In this document: positions 50,638 through 59,023 of the stretch, piece after piece
How positions within the stretch are numbered: position 1 is the first letter of the stretch
How the letters are laid out: every line of letters starts with the position of its first letter
Assembly (NCBI GenBank): GCA_002482005.1
Contig: DLFD01000064.1
Coordinates: 1 to 64,000 of the forward strand
Source: Lachnospiraceae bacterium UBA7729
GTDB lineage: Bacteria; Bacillota; Clostridia; Lachnospirales; Lachnospiraceae
Direction of reading: 5' to 3'
Length of the DNA: 64,000 bases
The notes under the pieces: model-generated
Database searches by the model: none
What the model was told of the DNA's origin: nothing
The model's input: the letters and a program-made list of their open reading frames with translations, nothing else
Program-made: the position numbers and the translations under genes

Positions 50638-51487
50638 GAGGATGCTTGGAAAAGAAGTCAATGTTTCTCTGGGCGTAAGGATCGCTGCGGCGGTGGATGC
50701 TGCCAGAGAGGCCGGGAGAACTCCGTGCCTGGAGATCATCCGTATCGGGGAGAACGGCAGTGATCTTTCCTACGAAAGAGGAGCCGTGAAACGCTGCGAG
50801 AAGTATGGTATCCTGGTAAAGAAAGCGGTCTTTCCGGAGGATGTCGAAGAAGATGCCGTCTTTGACGAGGTGCGGAGAGTCAGCCAGGATCCCTCTGTGA
50901 CAGGCGTCCTTCTTTTCCGGCCGCTGCCTAAGCGGATGAATGCATCCCGGATCGAGAACGCCCTCGATCCTGCCAAGGACGTGGACTGCATGACAGACCT
51001 CTCCATGAGCGGGGTCTTTCAGGGAAAGCAGCTTGGTTTCCCGCCATGCACAGCCCAGGCAGTCATGGAGATCCTCGACCATTACGGTATCGATCCGAAG
51101 GGGAAGAGAGCAGTTGTGATCGGAAGGTCCCTGGTGATCGGGCGGCCGGTAGCCATGATGCTTATGCAGAGGAATGCAACCGTCACGATCTGCCATACGA
51201 GGACAGGGAACATGGCGGAGATCGCCCGGCAGGCTGACATCCTCGTCGCAGCGGCCGGACATGCCGGAGTTGTGACGGCAGATTTCATGAAAGAAGGTGC
51301 GATCATCATCGACGTCGGGATCAATGTTGCTCCCGACGGAAACCTGTGCGGTGATGTGTCTTACGGCGAAGCGGAGGAGAAGGCAGGTATGATCACTCCG
51401 GTGCCGGGAGGAGTCGGTGCCGTGACAACGTCCGTGCTTGCTCTCCACACGGCAGAAGCGGCGCAGAGGCAGGCTTCCAGACACTGA
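50630..51487 (+). CDS. folD: FolD methylene-THF dehydrogenase, probably without cyclohydrolase activity
   Basis: FolD normally carries both dehydrogenase and cyclohydrolase activities. The 285-residue protein keeps the NAD(P)-binding domain (VVIGRSLVIGRPVAMMLM at about residues 161-178, PVPGGVGAVTTSVL near the C-terminus). In the active site the E. coli YVASKRKAC motif reads YERGAVKRC, so Ala52 replaces the catalytic Lys. In the ILVQLPLP motif, LLFRPLP replaces it, so Phe96 stands for Gln. The KDVD motif is kept. The start ATG 50630 is inside fchA with GGAGG upstream. Confidence 0.9.
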   Translation: MAERMLGKEVNVSLGVRIAAAVDAAREAGRTPCLEIIRIGENGSDLSYERGAVKRCEKYGILVKKAVFPEDVEEDAVFDEVRRVSQDPSVTGVLLFRPLPKRMNASRIENALDPAKDVDCMTDLSMSGVFQGKQLGFPPCTAQAVMEILDHYGIDPKGKRAVVIGRSLVIGRPVAMMLMQRNATVTICHTRTGNMAEIARQADILVAAAGHAGVVTADFMKEGAIIIDVGINVAPDGNLCGDVSYGEAEEKAGMITPVPGGVGAVTTSVLALHTAEAAQRQASRH

Positions 51488-51505
51488 AGGCGCTCCATAA
51501 TACAA

Positions 51506-51545
51506 TGATGCCAGGGTTAAAAAGGTACTTTGAACCTTGGCATCA
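51506..51545 (+). promoter_or_regulatory. Inverted repeat upstream of the patatin-like gene
   Basis: A 13-bp near-perfect inverted repeat (TGATGCCAGGGTT with AACCTTGGCATCA, one G-U) has a 14-base loop. A possible -10 (TACAAT at 51501-51506) abuts the left arm, so the repeat would form the 5' end of the transcript or be an operator. It has no T run. Confidence 0.5.
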
Positions 51546-51572
51546 GACAAAAGAGATTGGACAGAAAAGATA

Positions 51573-52424
51573 ATGAAACTTGGACTTGTGATTGAAGGCG
51601 GGGGAATGAAATGTGCCTATACGGCAGCGATCCTCGACAGGATGATGGATGACGGGATCAGGGCTGACTATGTGATCGGTGTCTCGGCTGGATGTGCATG
51701 CGGCGCCTCCTACCTCGCCGGGCAGAAGGACAGAAACCGAAGATTTTTCGTGAAACACATGATGGACCCGGAATGCCTGGGACTTACCGCATGGAAGAGC
51801 AGCGGCTCTGTCTTCAACCTGAAAAGGATCTATGGAGAATATACGGAAGAAGGGGGGATCGACCCTCTGGATTATGATGCGATCTCAGAGAACCCTGCCG
51901 AGTGGTGGGCGGTCGCTACCGATGCAGAGACAGGAAAGCCGCACTATTTCTCCAAGTATGACATAAGCGGGCATGACTATACCGCAGTCATGGCAAGCTG
52001 CGCGATCCCGGTCGTCTGCAGGGCGGTCGAGTTTCATGGCAGAAAATATTACGACGGCGGATGCAGCAATTCCCTTCCGGTCCAGCATGCACTGGAAGCC
52101 GGCTGCGACAAGGTGATCGTGATCCTCTGCAGGCCCAGGGATTTCGTAAGGCAGCCGGAGAAGATGCGTTTTGCCTACAAGACCGTACTGAGACACTATC
52201 CGGAACTGGTGGAATCCATCGAGATGCGCCATATCCGCTATAACCGGCAGCTCCGTGCGACAAGAAAACTGGAGGAGGAAGGACATGCTTTCATCTTTGC
52301 ACCGCATGAGCCGATCGAGGTCTCCACTTACACGAGCGACTCGTCCGTCCTTCAGGGAATCTATGACAAAGGTGTGCGTGAGTACGGGGAAGACCGGGAA
52401 CGGTTCCTGAATTTTCTGAAGTGA
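51573..52424 (+). CDS. Patatin-like phospholipase/esterase
   Basis: The 284-residue protein has the patatin dyad: Ser38 in GVSAG and Asp161 in DGG (YYDGGCSN), and the oxyanion loop EGGGMKCAY (residues 8-16). Such enzymes hydrolyse acyl esters of lipids. There is no signal peptide or membrane segment. The start ATG 51573 is preferred because it precedes the family's N-terminal KLGLVIEGGG; the frame start at 51537 has no site. A terminator follows and gdhA has its own promoter. Confidence 0.88.
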   Translation: MKLGLVIEGGGMKCAYTAAILDRMMDDGIRADYVIGVSAGCACGASYLAGQKDRNRRFFVKHMMDPECLGLTAWKSSGSVFNLKRIYGEYTEEGGIDPLDYDAISENPAEWWAVATDAETGKPHYFSKYDISGHDYTAVMASCAIPVVCRAVEFHGRKYYDGGCSNSLPVQHALEAGCDKVIVILCRPRDFVRQPEKMRFAYKTVLRHYPELVESIEMRHIRYNRQLRATRKLEEEGHAFIFAPHEPIEVSTYTSDSSVLQGIYDKGVREYGEDRERFLNFLK

Positions 52425-52435
52425 AAAGAGCAGGC

Positions 52436-52462
52436 AGCAGCCGGAAACGGCTGCTTTTCTTT
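52436..52462 (+). terminator. Terminator after the patatin-like gene
   Basis: AGCAGCCG (52436-52443) pairs with CGGCTGCT (52448-52455) around a GAAA tetraloop, followed by TTTCTTTT. Confidence 0.8.
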
Positions 52463-52585
52463 TGGTCCGGCAATACTGCCCCGGCACCGTGATATTTTCT
52501 GGAAAGAAACATTTTTGGAATATGTTACAAAGCTGAAAAATTGTTAAGATAGTTCCAGATAGCCTGAAAAAATTCCGAAAAATTA

Positions 52586-52614
52586 TTGAATGCCACACTT
52601 TATTCGAATATAAT
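52586..52614 (+). promoter_or_regulatory. gdhA promoter
   Basis: TTGAAT at 52586-52591 and TATAAT at 52609-52614 are separated by 17 bases. It lies 61 bases upstream of the start. Confidence 0.8.
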
Positions 52615-52674
52615 AGCGGGTGTTACTGAACGACACTGATGTGCATGAATATGAATTTCAGGAGGATATTTCCA

Positions 52675-54027
52675 ATGGCATATGTAGACGAAGTCTATGA
52701 CCGCGTCGTAGCACAGAACCCGGCGCAGCCGGAATTCCATCAGGCAGTGAAAGAGGTGCTCGGCACTCTTCGCCCGGCGATCGAGGAGAAGGAAGATGAG
52801 TACAGAAAGGAAGCACTTCTTGAGAGACTTACCACTCCGGAGAGAGTCATCCTTTTCCGCGTACCATGGGTCGATGACAAAGGTCAGGTTCAGGTCAACA
52901 ATGGCTACCGGGTTCAGTTCAACAGCGCGATCGGACCGTACAAAGGAGGACTTCGTTTCCATCCGTCCGTAACTCTTGGCACCCTTAAGTTCCTTGGATT
53001 CGAGCAGACTTTCAAGAATTCCCTGACCGGTCTCCCGATGGGCGGCGGCAAGGGTGGTTCCGATTTCGACCCGAAGGGCAAGTCTGACAGAGAAGTCATG
53101 GCTTTCTGCCAGAGCTTCATGGATGAGCTTTATCGCCATATCGGAGCTGATGAAGATGTACCGGCAGGAGATATCGGCGTAGGCGGACGTGAGATCGGAT
53201 ATCTGTTCGGCGAGTACAAGAGACTGACAGGACGCTATGAGGGTGTTCTGACCGGAAAGGGCCTTTCCTATGGCGGATCTCTTGCAAGGACCCAGGCTAC
53301 CGGATACGGACTGATCTATTTCCTGGATGCCATGCTGAAAGAGAATGGCAGAAGCATCGAAGGACAGACCATCGTGATCTCCGGTGCGGGCAATGTCGCT
53401 ACCTATGCGATCGAGAAGGCTGAGCAGCTTGGCGGCAAGGTCGTTACCTGCTCCGATTCCACAGGCTGGATCTATGATCCGGACGGAATCGATGTTCCTA
53501 CTCTGAAGCTGGTCAAGGAGCAGCATCGCGCAAGACTTACCGAATACCATGAGCTGAGGCCGAATTCAGTCTACCATGCACACAGAAAGGGCGACGGAAC
53601 GCCAGGTGTATGGACCACAAAGTGCGATATCGCATGCCCGTGCGCAACTCAGAACGAGCTGGAGCTCGATGATGCGAAAGCACTTGTCGAGAATGGCTGC
53701 TACTGCGTGGCGGAGGGCGCTAACATGCCGACCACTCTGGAAGCTACCCAGTACATTCAGGGTCATGGCCTTCTGTTCTCACCTGGCAAGGCTTCCAATG
53801 CCGGCGGCGTTGCCACTTCCGGACTTGAGATGAGCCAGAACTCCGAAAGACTTTCCTGGACCTTTGACGAGGTCGATCAGAAGCTTCACGGGATCATGAA
53901 TAACATCTTCCGCAATGTTGCTGATACAGCAAAGAAGTACGGCAGGGAAGGCGATTATGTGACAGGAGCTAACATCGCGGGCTTCGTCAAGGTTGCCGAT
54001 GCAATGCAGGCTCAGGGAATCGTCTGA
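52675..54027 (+). CDS. gdhA: NADP-type glutamate dehydrogenase
   Basis: GdhA interconverts 2-oxoglutarate plus ammonia and glutamate. The 450-residue protein has the GLRFHPSVTLGTLKFLGFEQ motif and the active-site lysine in PMGGGKGGSDFDPKGKSD. The Rossmann motif SGAGNVATYA is present. ATG 52675 has AGGAGG nine bases upstream and fits the usual N-terminus; the frame start at 52639 lies without a site. The length and the PMGGGKGGSDF sequence are typical of the hexameric, NADP-preferring type. It is the main ammonia-assimilating enzyme candidate in this window. Confidence 0.94.
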   Translation: MAYVDEVYDRVVAQNPAQPEFHQAVKEVLGTLRPAIEEKEDEYRKEALLERLTTPERVILFRVPWVDDKGQVQVNNGYRVQFNSAIGPYKGGLRFHPSVTLGTLKFLGFEQTFKNSLTGLPMGGGKGGSDFDPKGKSDREVMAFCQSFMDELYRHIGADEDVPAGDIGVGGREIGYLFGEYKRLTGRYEGVLTGKGLSYGGSLARTQATGYGLIYFLDAMLKENGRSIEGQTIVISGAGNVATYAIEKAEQLGGKVVTCSDSTGWIYDPDGIDVPTLKLVKEQHRARLTEYHELRPNSVYHAHRKGDGTPGVWTTKCDIACPCATQNELELDDAKALVENGCYCVAEGANMPTTLEATQYIQGHGLLFSPGKASNAGGVATSGLEMSQNSERLSWTFDEVDQKLHGIMNNIFRNVADTAKKYGREGDYVTGANIAGFVKVADAMQAQGIV

Positions 54028-54073
54028 TCCTCTGAATAGAAAAAGGCAGTCCCGGGGGGGCTGCCCTGAGATG

Positions 54074-54120
54074 AAAAATGCGCCTGCCGGATATGACCCA
54101 TATCCGGCAGGCGCATTTTT
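54074..54120. terminator. Bidirectional terminator between gdhA and the GH73 gene
   Basis: A perfect 22-bp stem (starting AAAAATGCGCCTGCCGG) with a 3-base loop has A and T runs at its ends. It serves the two convergent genes. Confidence 0.92.
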
Positions 54121-54127
54121 CTGCATA

Positions 54128-55384
54128 TTAATTCTTTTTTGCCGACGTTTTCTCAGACGTCTTCTCAGTAGTTTTCTCCACAGCGGGATCCTTATCAAAT
54201 CGGGTCAGGTCATATCTTTCGATGACATTGCAGAGGGCAGAGACATAATTCGGCGCCGTTGCATAACCGCCATTCTTGATGATCCTTGCTGCTTTCCGGT
54301 AGCTCTTTGTGGTCGTTATACCTTTGTATCTCAGGGAACCGTTCGGAAGCCTTGCACCGGAGAGATATGCGGAATGATCCCTGATACTGTTTGCCCAGCT
54401 GGAATATCTGCGGAAACTTGCTGTGATGGTATAATACCCGCCGCGGCCGTATTCCAGGGTACTCTTGCGGTAGACCCTTCCGCTCCACTTTGAGCCCCAC
54501 TGGTCTCCGGAAAGGGCAGCCTTCATGCCGAACAGGTTGTTCGCATATCTTGCCAGCGTAGAAGTGCCATATGCGCTCTCAACGATCGCCTGGGCTATTG
54601 TGACGGACGCCAGTACGCCGGTCTTCTTCATATCCTTGCGGGCAAGTTTACCGACTTTCTCGATGAAACGGTCATTCGCACTCACAGCGGGAGCTGCGGT
54701 CGTCTTTATGAGAACACCCGCAGAATCAAAGGTGCAGTTCTGGCTCCTGATCCTGACTGTCCGGTCATGGTAGGCGGCTCCGTAGACCCCCGGTTCTCCA
54801 TTCTTGCGGAAGTAATATTTCTTTCCGCCGATCGTCTTAAAGCCTGTATAGACATCACCGACTGTCTTGGCGCTTCCGGTCTTGCGGAAGTAGTATTTCT
54901 TTCCGCTGATCGTATGAAAACCGGTAAGCTTCGTGCCGTCTTTCCCGTAATAGAAGACGCCTGCCTTGACCTTTACCCAGCCGGTCTTCAGGCGTCCGAC
55001 TGTGCCGGCAGCGCCGGTCTCTTCAAAGTAATACCAGGAGCCGCCGACCCTGCGGTAGCCGGTCTTGAGGGCGCCGAGTTTCTTTCCGAGGGCTCCTGAG
55101 GTCTGAGCAAAATAGCGTCCGCCCTTGTAGGTGAACCATCCGGTACTCATAGACCCATCTGCCGAGAAGTGGTACCAGTTTCCGCTCCTCTTCAGAAAGC
55201 CGGTGGCTTTTCTGCCGGAGCGGTACACGTAATAGTACTTGCCGTCCACCTTCTTCCATCTGGCGGAATTATTCGCTGCGGATGCTGTCCTGGGTGTCAG
55301 GAGCAGCAGAAGCAGGACTGCCAGAAAGAGCAGGATGACAGGCGAATGTTTTCTGACAGCCGTGCGAGTAGGATTCATGTTCAT
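54128..55384 (-). CDS. Secreted wall hydrolase with choline-binding-like repeats and GH73 domain
   Basis: The 418-residue protein has a signal peptide (hydrophobic core VILLFLAVLLLLLL at about residues 16-29). It has seven or so cell-wall-binding repeats (GKYYYVYRSG, NWYHFSADG, SWYYFEETG, GKKYYFRKTG, GKKYYFRKNG; residues about 45-225) and a C-terminal glucosaminidase-like GH73 domain (about 245-390). In that domain VTIAQAIVESAYGTST holds the catalytic Glu and NNLFGMKA is conserved. A Lys/Thr/Glu tail follows. It probably hydrolyses peptidoglycan during growth or division. A promoter with TTTACA and TAAAAT lies upstream. Confidence 0.9.
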   Translation of the reverse strand: MNMNPTRTAVRKHSPVILLFLAVLLLLLLTPRTASAANNSARWKKVDGKYYYVYRSGRKATGFLKRSGNWYHFSADGSMSTGWFTYKGGRYFAQTSGALGKKLGALKTGYRRVGGSWYYFEETGAAGTVGRLKTGWVKVKAGVFYYGKDGTKLTGFHTISGKKYYFRKTGSAKTVGDVYTGFKTIGGKKYYFRKNGEPGVYGAAYHDRTVRIRSQNCTFDSAGVLIKTTAAPAVSANDRFIEKVGKLARKDMKKTGVLASVTIAQAIVESAYGTSTLARYANNLFGMKAALSGDQWGSKWSGRVYRKSTLEYGRGGYYTITASFRRYSSWANSIRDHSAYLSGARLPNGSLRYKGITTTKSYRKAARIIKNGGYATAPNYVSALCNVIERYDLTRFDKDPAVEKTTEKTSEKTSAKKN

Positions 55385-55457
55385 AGTACCGAGATCCTTT
55401 CTTTCAATCTTCCATTAGTATGCCGGTCAGATCGACCGGAATCGAACATATCAGCTT

Positions 55458-55486
55458 ATTTTACAATAAGATGAATCGTCTGTAAA
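55458..55486 (-). promoter_or_regulatory. Promoter of the GH73 gene
   Basis: On the minus strand TTTACA (55486-55481) and TAAAAT (55463-55458) are separated by 17 bases with a TG before the -10. Confidence 0.7.
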
Positions 55487-55535
55487 GAATATATGAACAA
55501 ATGTAACAATCATTCGCCTTTTTCTCCGGAGCCAC

Positions 55536-55564
55536 TTGAAAACGGCAATGCGTGGCTGTACAAT
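55536..55564 (+). promoter_or_regulatory. Promoter of the vWA gene
   Basis: TTGAAA at 55536-55541 and TACAAT at 55559-55564 are separated by 17 bases. It overlaps an in-frame ATG, which supports the later start of the gene. Confidence 0.6.
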
Positions 55565-55661
55565 GAAGATATCCGGCGCAATGATCGTTTACGCCCCAGG
55601 AACATTTCTGTACTTTTTCTTTTTTCCTGTCTTTTTATGCGTCTCTTTGGAGGAAGCGTCT

Positions 55662-57269
55662 ATGAAGAACTTTTTTTCACGTATCCTGTCGTTTTTTTTC
55701 CTGCTGGTCTTCACTGTCTTCCCGGCGGTATCATCTGTATCCGCTTCCGGCGTCGTTCAGGAAGCTCCGGGAAGAGACATTGTGTTTGTAGTTGACGTCA
55801 GCGGATCGATGGTTGAGACGGATCCTGACTACAGACTCCGGGAGGAGCTGATCCAGTGTGCAGAAAGCTTTGCCGCAGACGGAAACAGGGTCGGCGCCGT
55901 GCCTTTTTCGGACCAGCTGGGAGAGATCCTGCCGCTGACCGCCCTCACGCCGGAAGGTCTTGAGGCAGCAGGTTCCTATCTCCGGAACCTTTCCTACACG
56001 AACGGGGACACGGATATCGGACTTGGGATCAGCCAGGCAGTTGATATGCTGACTCAGTCGGGGAGCGCTCTAGGGGAAAGAGACCAGAAGGTGATCCTGA
56101 TCACCGATGGCATCATTGATCTGCCTCATGCAGCCAGTGAAAAGCAGGCAGAGAAAGATTCCCTGACATCTGCCCTGAATGCAGCCGAGGCGGCAAAGGG
56201 GCAAGGCATTATCATCGATACGATCGGACTTGGGGAAGCAGAGACGACTGACGCCAATCTGCTGGGCTATCTGGCGGAAAGGACAGGGGGAACGTTCGCT
56301 GTCGCAGTCCCGGGATTTCTGCTGTCCGGGATTCTGACGAATCTTGCGGGACCCGGGAACGAAGATGAGACCGAAGAACTGGCAGAGACGGAAGAGCCGG
56401 TGGCGGAGACAGAAGTCCGTGAGGAAACGGAGCCGGAAACGGAAGCGGGCGGACTGGATGACATCTCTGCGGAGACGGAACTTCCAGAGGAGATCGCTCC
56501 TCCTGTGATCGGAAGCATCACCGGCCAGGTCGAACTGAAAGGACTTCTTCCGGCTGTCTGCAGGACGCAGGTGGATCTGCATGATCTGTTCGACTATACA
56601 GAGGGGGAAGGAGTCTTTTTCCGTGCAGAGGCGGATGATCCTTCCATTGCGGCATGTTCGGTTAAGGGAAGTACAGTTGAGATCACAGGACGTTCGAACG
56701 GCATGACGCAGATCAGGGTAATAGCTGAGAAAGGGAATGAAACATCAGAGATCGGATTCCTGACAGAGATCAGCGCCGTATTAACTTACGGACAGCTGAT
56801 GGCAGGGGCAGCGGTACTTGCCGGGGCAGCGGCGGTGATCGTCTGGCTGATCTTCTTCCGGAGAGGGTCCGGCACCGGGATGTATGGAAGCCTTCGCTAT
56901 TATGTGAAGCAGGAAGGACAGAAGATCTTCGGCGTGCCAAGTCAGGATATGGCAGATCTGACGGGCATGAAGAGATCTGTGAAACTGTCTGAGATCGTCC
57001 GGGATCCTTATCTGGAGACGGCTGATATCGGGAAGGTGACTTTGAGGAGTACGGCGGAAGGAATCGTCCTGGAGAGCCGGTCCGGTGAATGTGTGGTCCG
57101 CGATGAAAGCGGCAGGCCGGTGAAAAAGCTGCTCCTGACAAAAAACTGCCGCTTCCGCGTCACATGCGCGACGGATGCGGGAACGGCAGAACTGATCGCT
57201 GTATTTACTTCTGGTATGCACCGGCAGCCGGAAGAGGAGCCGGAAGAGAAGACCAGGCTGCTGGTATAA
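55662..57269 (+). CDS. Membrane-anchored von Willebrand factor A domain protein
   Basis: The 535-residue protein has a signal peptide (FFSRILSFFFLLVFTVFPAV), a vWA domain with a complete MIDAS motif DVSGSM (residues about 40-45), and VILITDGI. A Glu/Thr-rich linker and a further extracellular region follow. One membrane segment is at about residues 375-397 (LMAGAAVLAGAAAVIVWLIFF). The cytoplasmic C-terminus of about 135 residues includes a beta-rich region. ATG 55662 has GGAGG upstream and starts the signal peptide. It may sense or bind an extracellular ligand, but no partner is obvious beside it. Confidence 0.82.
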   Translation: MKNFFSRILSFFFLLVFTVFPAVSSVSASGVVQEAPGRDIVFVVDVSGSMVETDPDYRLREELIQCAESFAADGNRVGAVPFSDQLGEILPLTALTPEGLEAAGSYLRNLSYTNGDTDIGLGISQAVDMLTQSGSALGERDQKVILITDGIIDLPHAASEKQAEKDSLTSALNAAEAAKGQGIIIDTIGLGEAETTDANLLGYLAERTGGTFAVAVPGFLLSGILTNLAGPGNEDETEELAETEEPVAETEVREETEPETEAGGLDDISAETELPEEIAPPVIGSITGQVELKGLLPAVCRTQVDLHDLFDYTEGEGVFFRAEADDPSIAACSVKGSTVEITGRSNGMTQIRVIAEKGNETSEIGFLTEISAVLTYGQLMAGAAVLAGAAAVIVWLIFFRRGSGTGMYGSLRYYVKQEGQKIFGVPSQDMADLTGMKRSVKLSEIVRDPYLETADIGKVTLRSTAEGIVLESRSGECVVRDESGRPVKKLLLTKNCRFRVTCATDAGTAELIAVFTSGMHRQPEEEPEEKTRLLV

Positions 57270-57310
57270 CTCTTGCTGTAGGAAAAGGACCTGCTTTTCA
57301 GAAAGCCTTC

Positions 57311-57344
57311 CGGGGATACAGACCTTACGGGGACACAGACCTTA
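57311..57344. repeat. Two direct 17-bp repeats between convergent genes
   Basis: CGGGGATACAGACCTTA at 57311-57327 is repeated at 57328-57344 with one change. The gap between the vWA gene and the PIN-like gene holds no clear terminator. Confidence 0.7.
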
Positions 57345-57360
57345 CAGGCTGCAGGACCGG

Positions 57361-58731
57361 TCACCTGGACTCAAGAGCGAGCAGATCGTTATAGGCGCAG
57401 CGGATCGTGTGATAGAGCGCCAGACCATCTTTCTGGCCGCACTTGCGCACGATATAGCTGTAAAACTGCTGCTTGTTTCTGGCTTTCAGAAGGGCCTCCC
57501 TGATCGTGGAAAGCTGCCTGGGATCCGGTACGATGCTGCATCTTCTGGTGATCACATCTGCTATCTTTCCAGCCGGGAACCGGGAAGAGTCGGAAGGGGA
57601 CGCCAGTGACTTCGGTTCCGATCCGGCGGGATCCTGGGATCGCTGAGCTGTTTTCTGGGATTTATCGGCAGATTTCTGAGGCTTGTCGCCGGATCTCCTG
57701 TCCTTGCCTGTGGTTGTCTGAGTTTTTTCTGCAGTCTTCTCATGACCATCGGAAGTCTTCTGAGTTTTTTCTGCAGCAGTCTGCTGGCTGTCGGAAGTCT
57801 TCTGGGACTTTCTTCTCCGTCTCGAATGATGGGAAACGGAAGCGGGAATATTCCCGTCAGTGGCTTCCGCTTTTGCCGAAGAGACAGTTGCTGTCTGAGA
57901 GTCCATAACCTGTGGCTGCACGTCTTTTTCTTCAGGCTGCTCCTCTATGAGCTCAGCCTGGCCTTCCATATCTTCCGGATGAGCTTCCTCAGCTGAGACA
58001 GACGCTGAAACCGGAGACGCTGAAACCGGAGACGCTGATACCGGAGGCGCTGAAACCGGAGACGCTGAAACCGGAGACGCTGATACCGGAGACGCTGATA
58101 CCGGAGACGCTGATACCGGAGGCGCTGATACTGGAGACGCTGATGCCGGAGACACTGTTACCGGAGCAATCGCCTCAGTTTCCTCAGAGGTGCCCAGAGC
58201 AGGTCCGGAAGCAGATGCAGCATCTTCCAGGGCTGCTGTTTCCTCTGAGATGCCAGGAGCGTCGACCCCGGCGGAAAGGGAAATCCGATCATTATCTGCA
58301 GCGGCAGACTCCTCCGTGACGGCTTCCTCAACTTCATCCTCGGTGCGGGCCTGCCTGCCGCCCTCAGCCCAGCGGACAGCCGTTTCGATATCGCGGAATC
58401 TCCGGATGTTCGGGGCGTCATATTCAAGGGCTGTCTTGATGCAGCAGTCATATCCGCTGTCCTTGCTTATGATGTAGTAATTGTTTCCCTTGCGGTAGCC
58501 AAGGAAGAGAAGCGTAACAAGCTGGAAGTCCAGGGCGTTCGGTGTCCCTACATGGACCGGAAGAAAGTGGATCTCTGCTCTTGACTTCATCATCTCGGTC
58601 AGAGCGTCGATCTTTACGTTGTCGGTCTTGCGGCTGTAGAGGACGTTGACCTGACTGTCCGGACCAAGGAGCTGGATCCCCTTGAGGCCGAAGCTGTTTA
58701 CATTCTCATAATCAATATAATAAATATCCAT
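57361..58731 (-). CDS. PIN/NYN-like domain protein with repetitive linker
   Basis: The 456-residue protein starts MDIYYIDYENVNSFGLKGI, with Asp7 and Glu9 in the first acidic motif of PIN/NYN nuclease folds, and continues to SKDSGYDC (about residues 90-97), a second acidic motif. A linker of more than 200 residues is low complexity. It includes ten or so copies of the pentapeptide PVSAS or PVSAP and a Lys/Thr/Gln/Ser-rich half. A conserved-looking C-terminal helical region begins ADVITRRCSIVPDPRQLSTI. No signal peptide is present, so a cytoplasmic RNA-directed role is suggested by the fold but not proven. Confidence 0.75.
   Translation of the reverse strand: MDIYYIDYENVNSFGLKGIQLLGPDSQVNVLYSRKTDNVKIDALTEMMKSRAEIHFLPVHVGTPNALDFQLVTLLFLGYRKGNNYYIISKDSGYDCCIKTALEYDAPNIRRFRDIETAVRWAEGGRQARTEDEVEEAVTEESAAADNDRISLSAGVDAPGISEETAALEDAASASGPALGTSEETEAIAPVTVSPASASPVSAPPVSASPVSASPVSASPVSASPVSAPPVSASPVSASPVSASVSAEEAHPEDMEGQAELIEEQPEEKDVQPQVMDSQTATVSSAKAEATDGNIPASVSHHSRRRRKSQKTSDSQQTAAEKTQKTSDGHEKTAEKTQTTTGKDRRSGDKPQKSADKSQKTAQRSQDPAGSEPKSLASPSDSSRFPAGKIADVITRRCSIVPDPRQLSTIREALLKARNKQQFYSYIVRKCGQKDGLALYHTIRCAYNDLLALESR
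57996..58165. repeat. In-frame 15-bp tandem repeats encoding PVSAS/PVSAP
   Basis: About eleven units of 15 bases (GACGCTGATACCGGA or GACGCTGAAACCGGA, with a few GGCGCTG variants) encode the pentapeptide repeat of the PIN-like protein on the minus strand. The repeat is nearly exact at the DNA level, so copy number is likely to vary. Confidence 0.9.
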
Positions 58732-58836
58732 AAATACCTTGTTTCTTTCCTGAATGATGTGTTTTCCTTCCCATCATAAGGTTTTTGCGGCCTGCTGTCC
58801 AGAAAAAACATATCGGAGGGGGATATAGAGGGTGGC

Positions 58837-58926
58837 GGAGGCTGTGATGCAGGCTCAAAAGGCTGTGGTGTGGCTCAAAAGGTGGTGGCTGTGGTGCGGG
58901 TTTAAAAGGTGGTTGTAATTCGGAAA
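58837..58926. repeat. Degenerate tandem repeat upstream of tcdA
   Basis: Four imperfect units of about 20-27 bases (58837-58860, 58861-58880, 58881-58907, 58908-58926) each combine GGCTGTGGTG-like sequence with a run of AAAA. The rest of the 293-base gap shows no clear element apart from a possible -10 (TATACAAT) at about 58958-58965. Confidence 0.6.
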
Positions 58927-59023
58927 AGATGTGATAGACTAGTTCCGATTGCTTTCGTATACAATCAGATTGCGCACGGCATAATCTGCCTGATGCATTT
59001 CATACAGAAGGAAAGAATAATCT

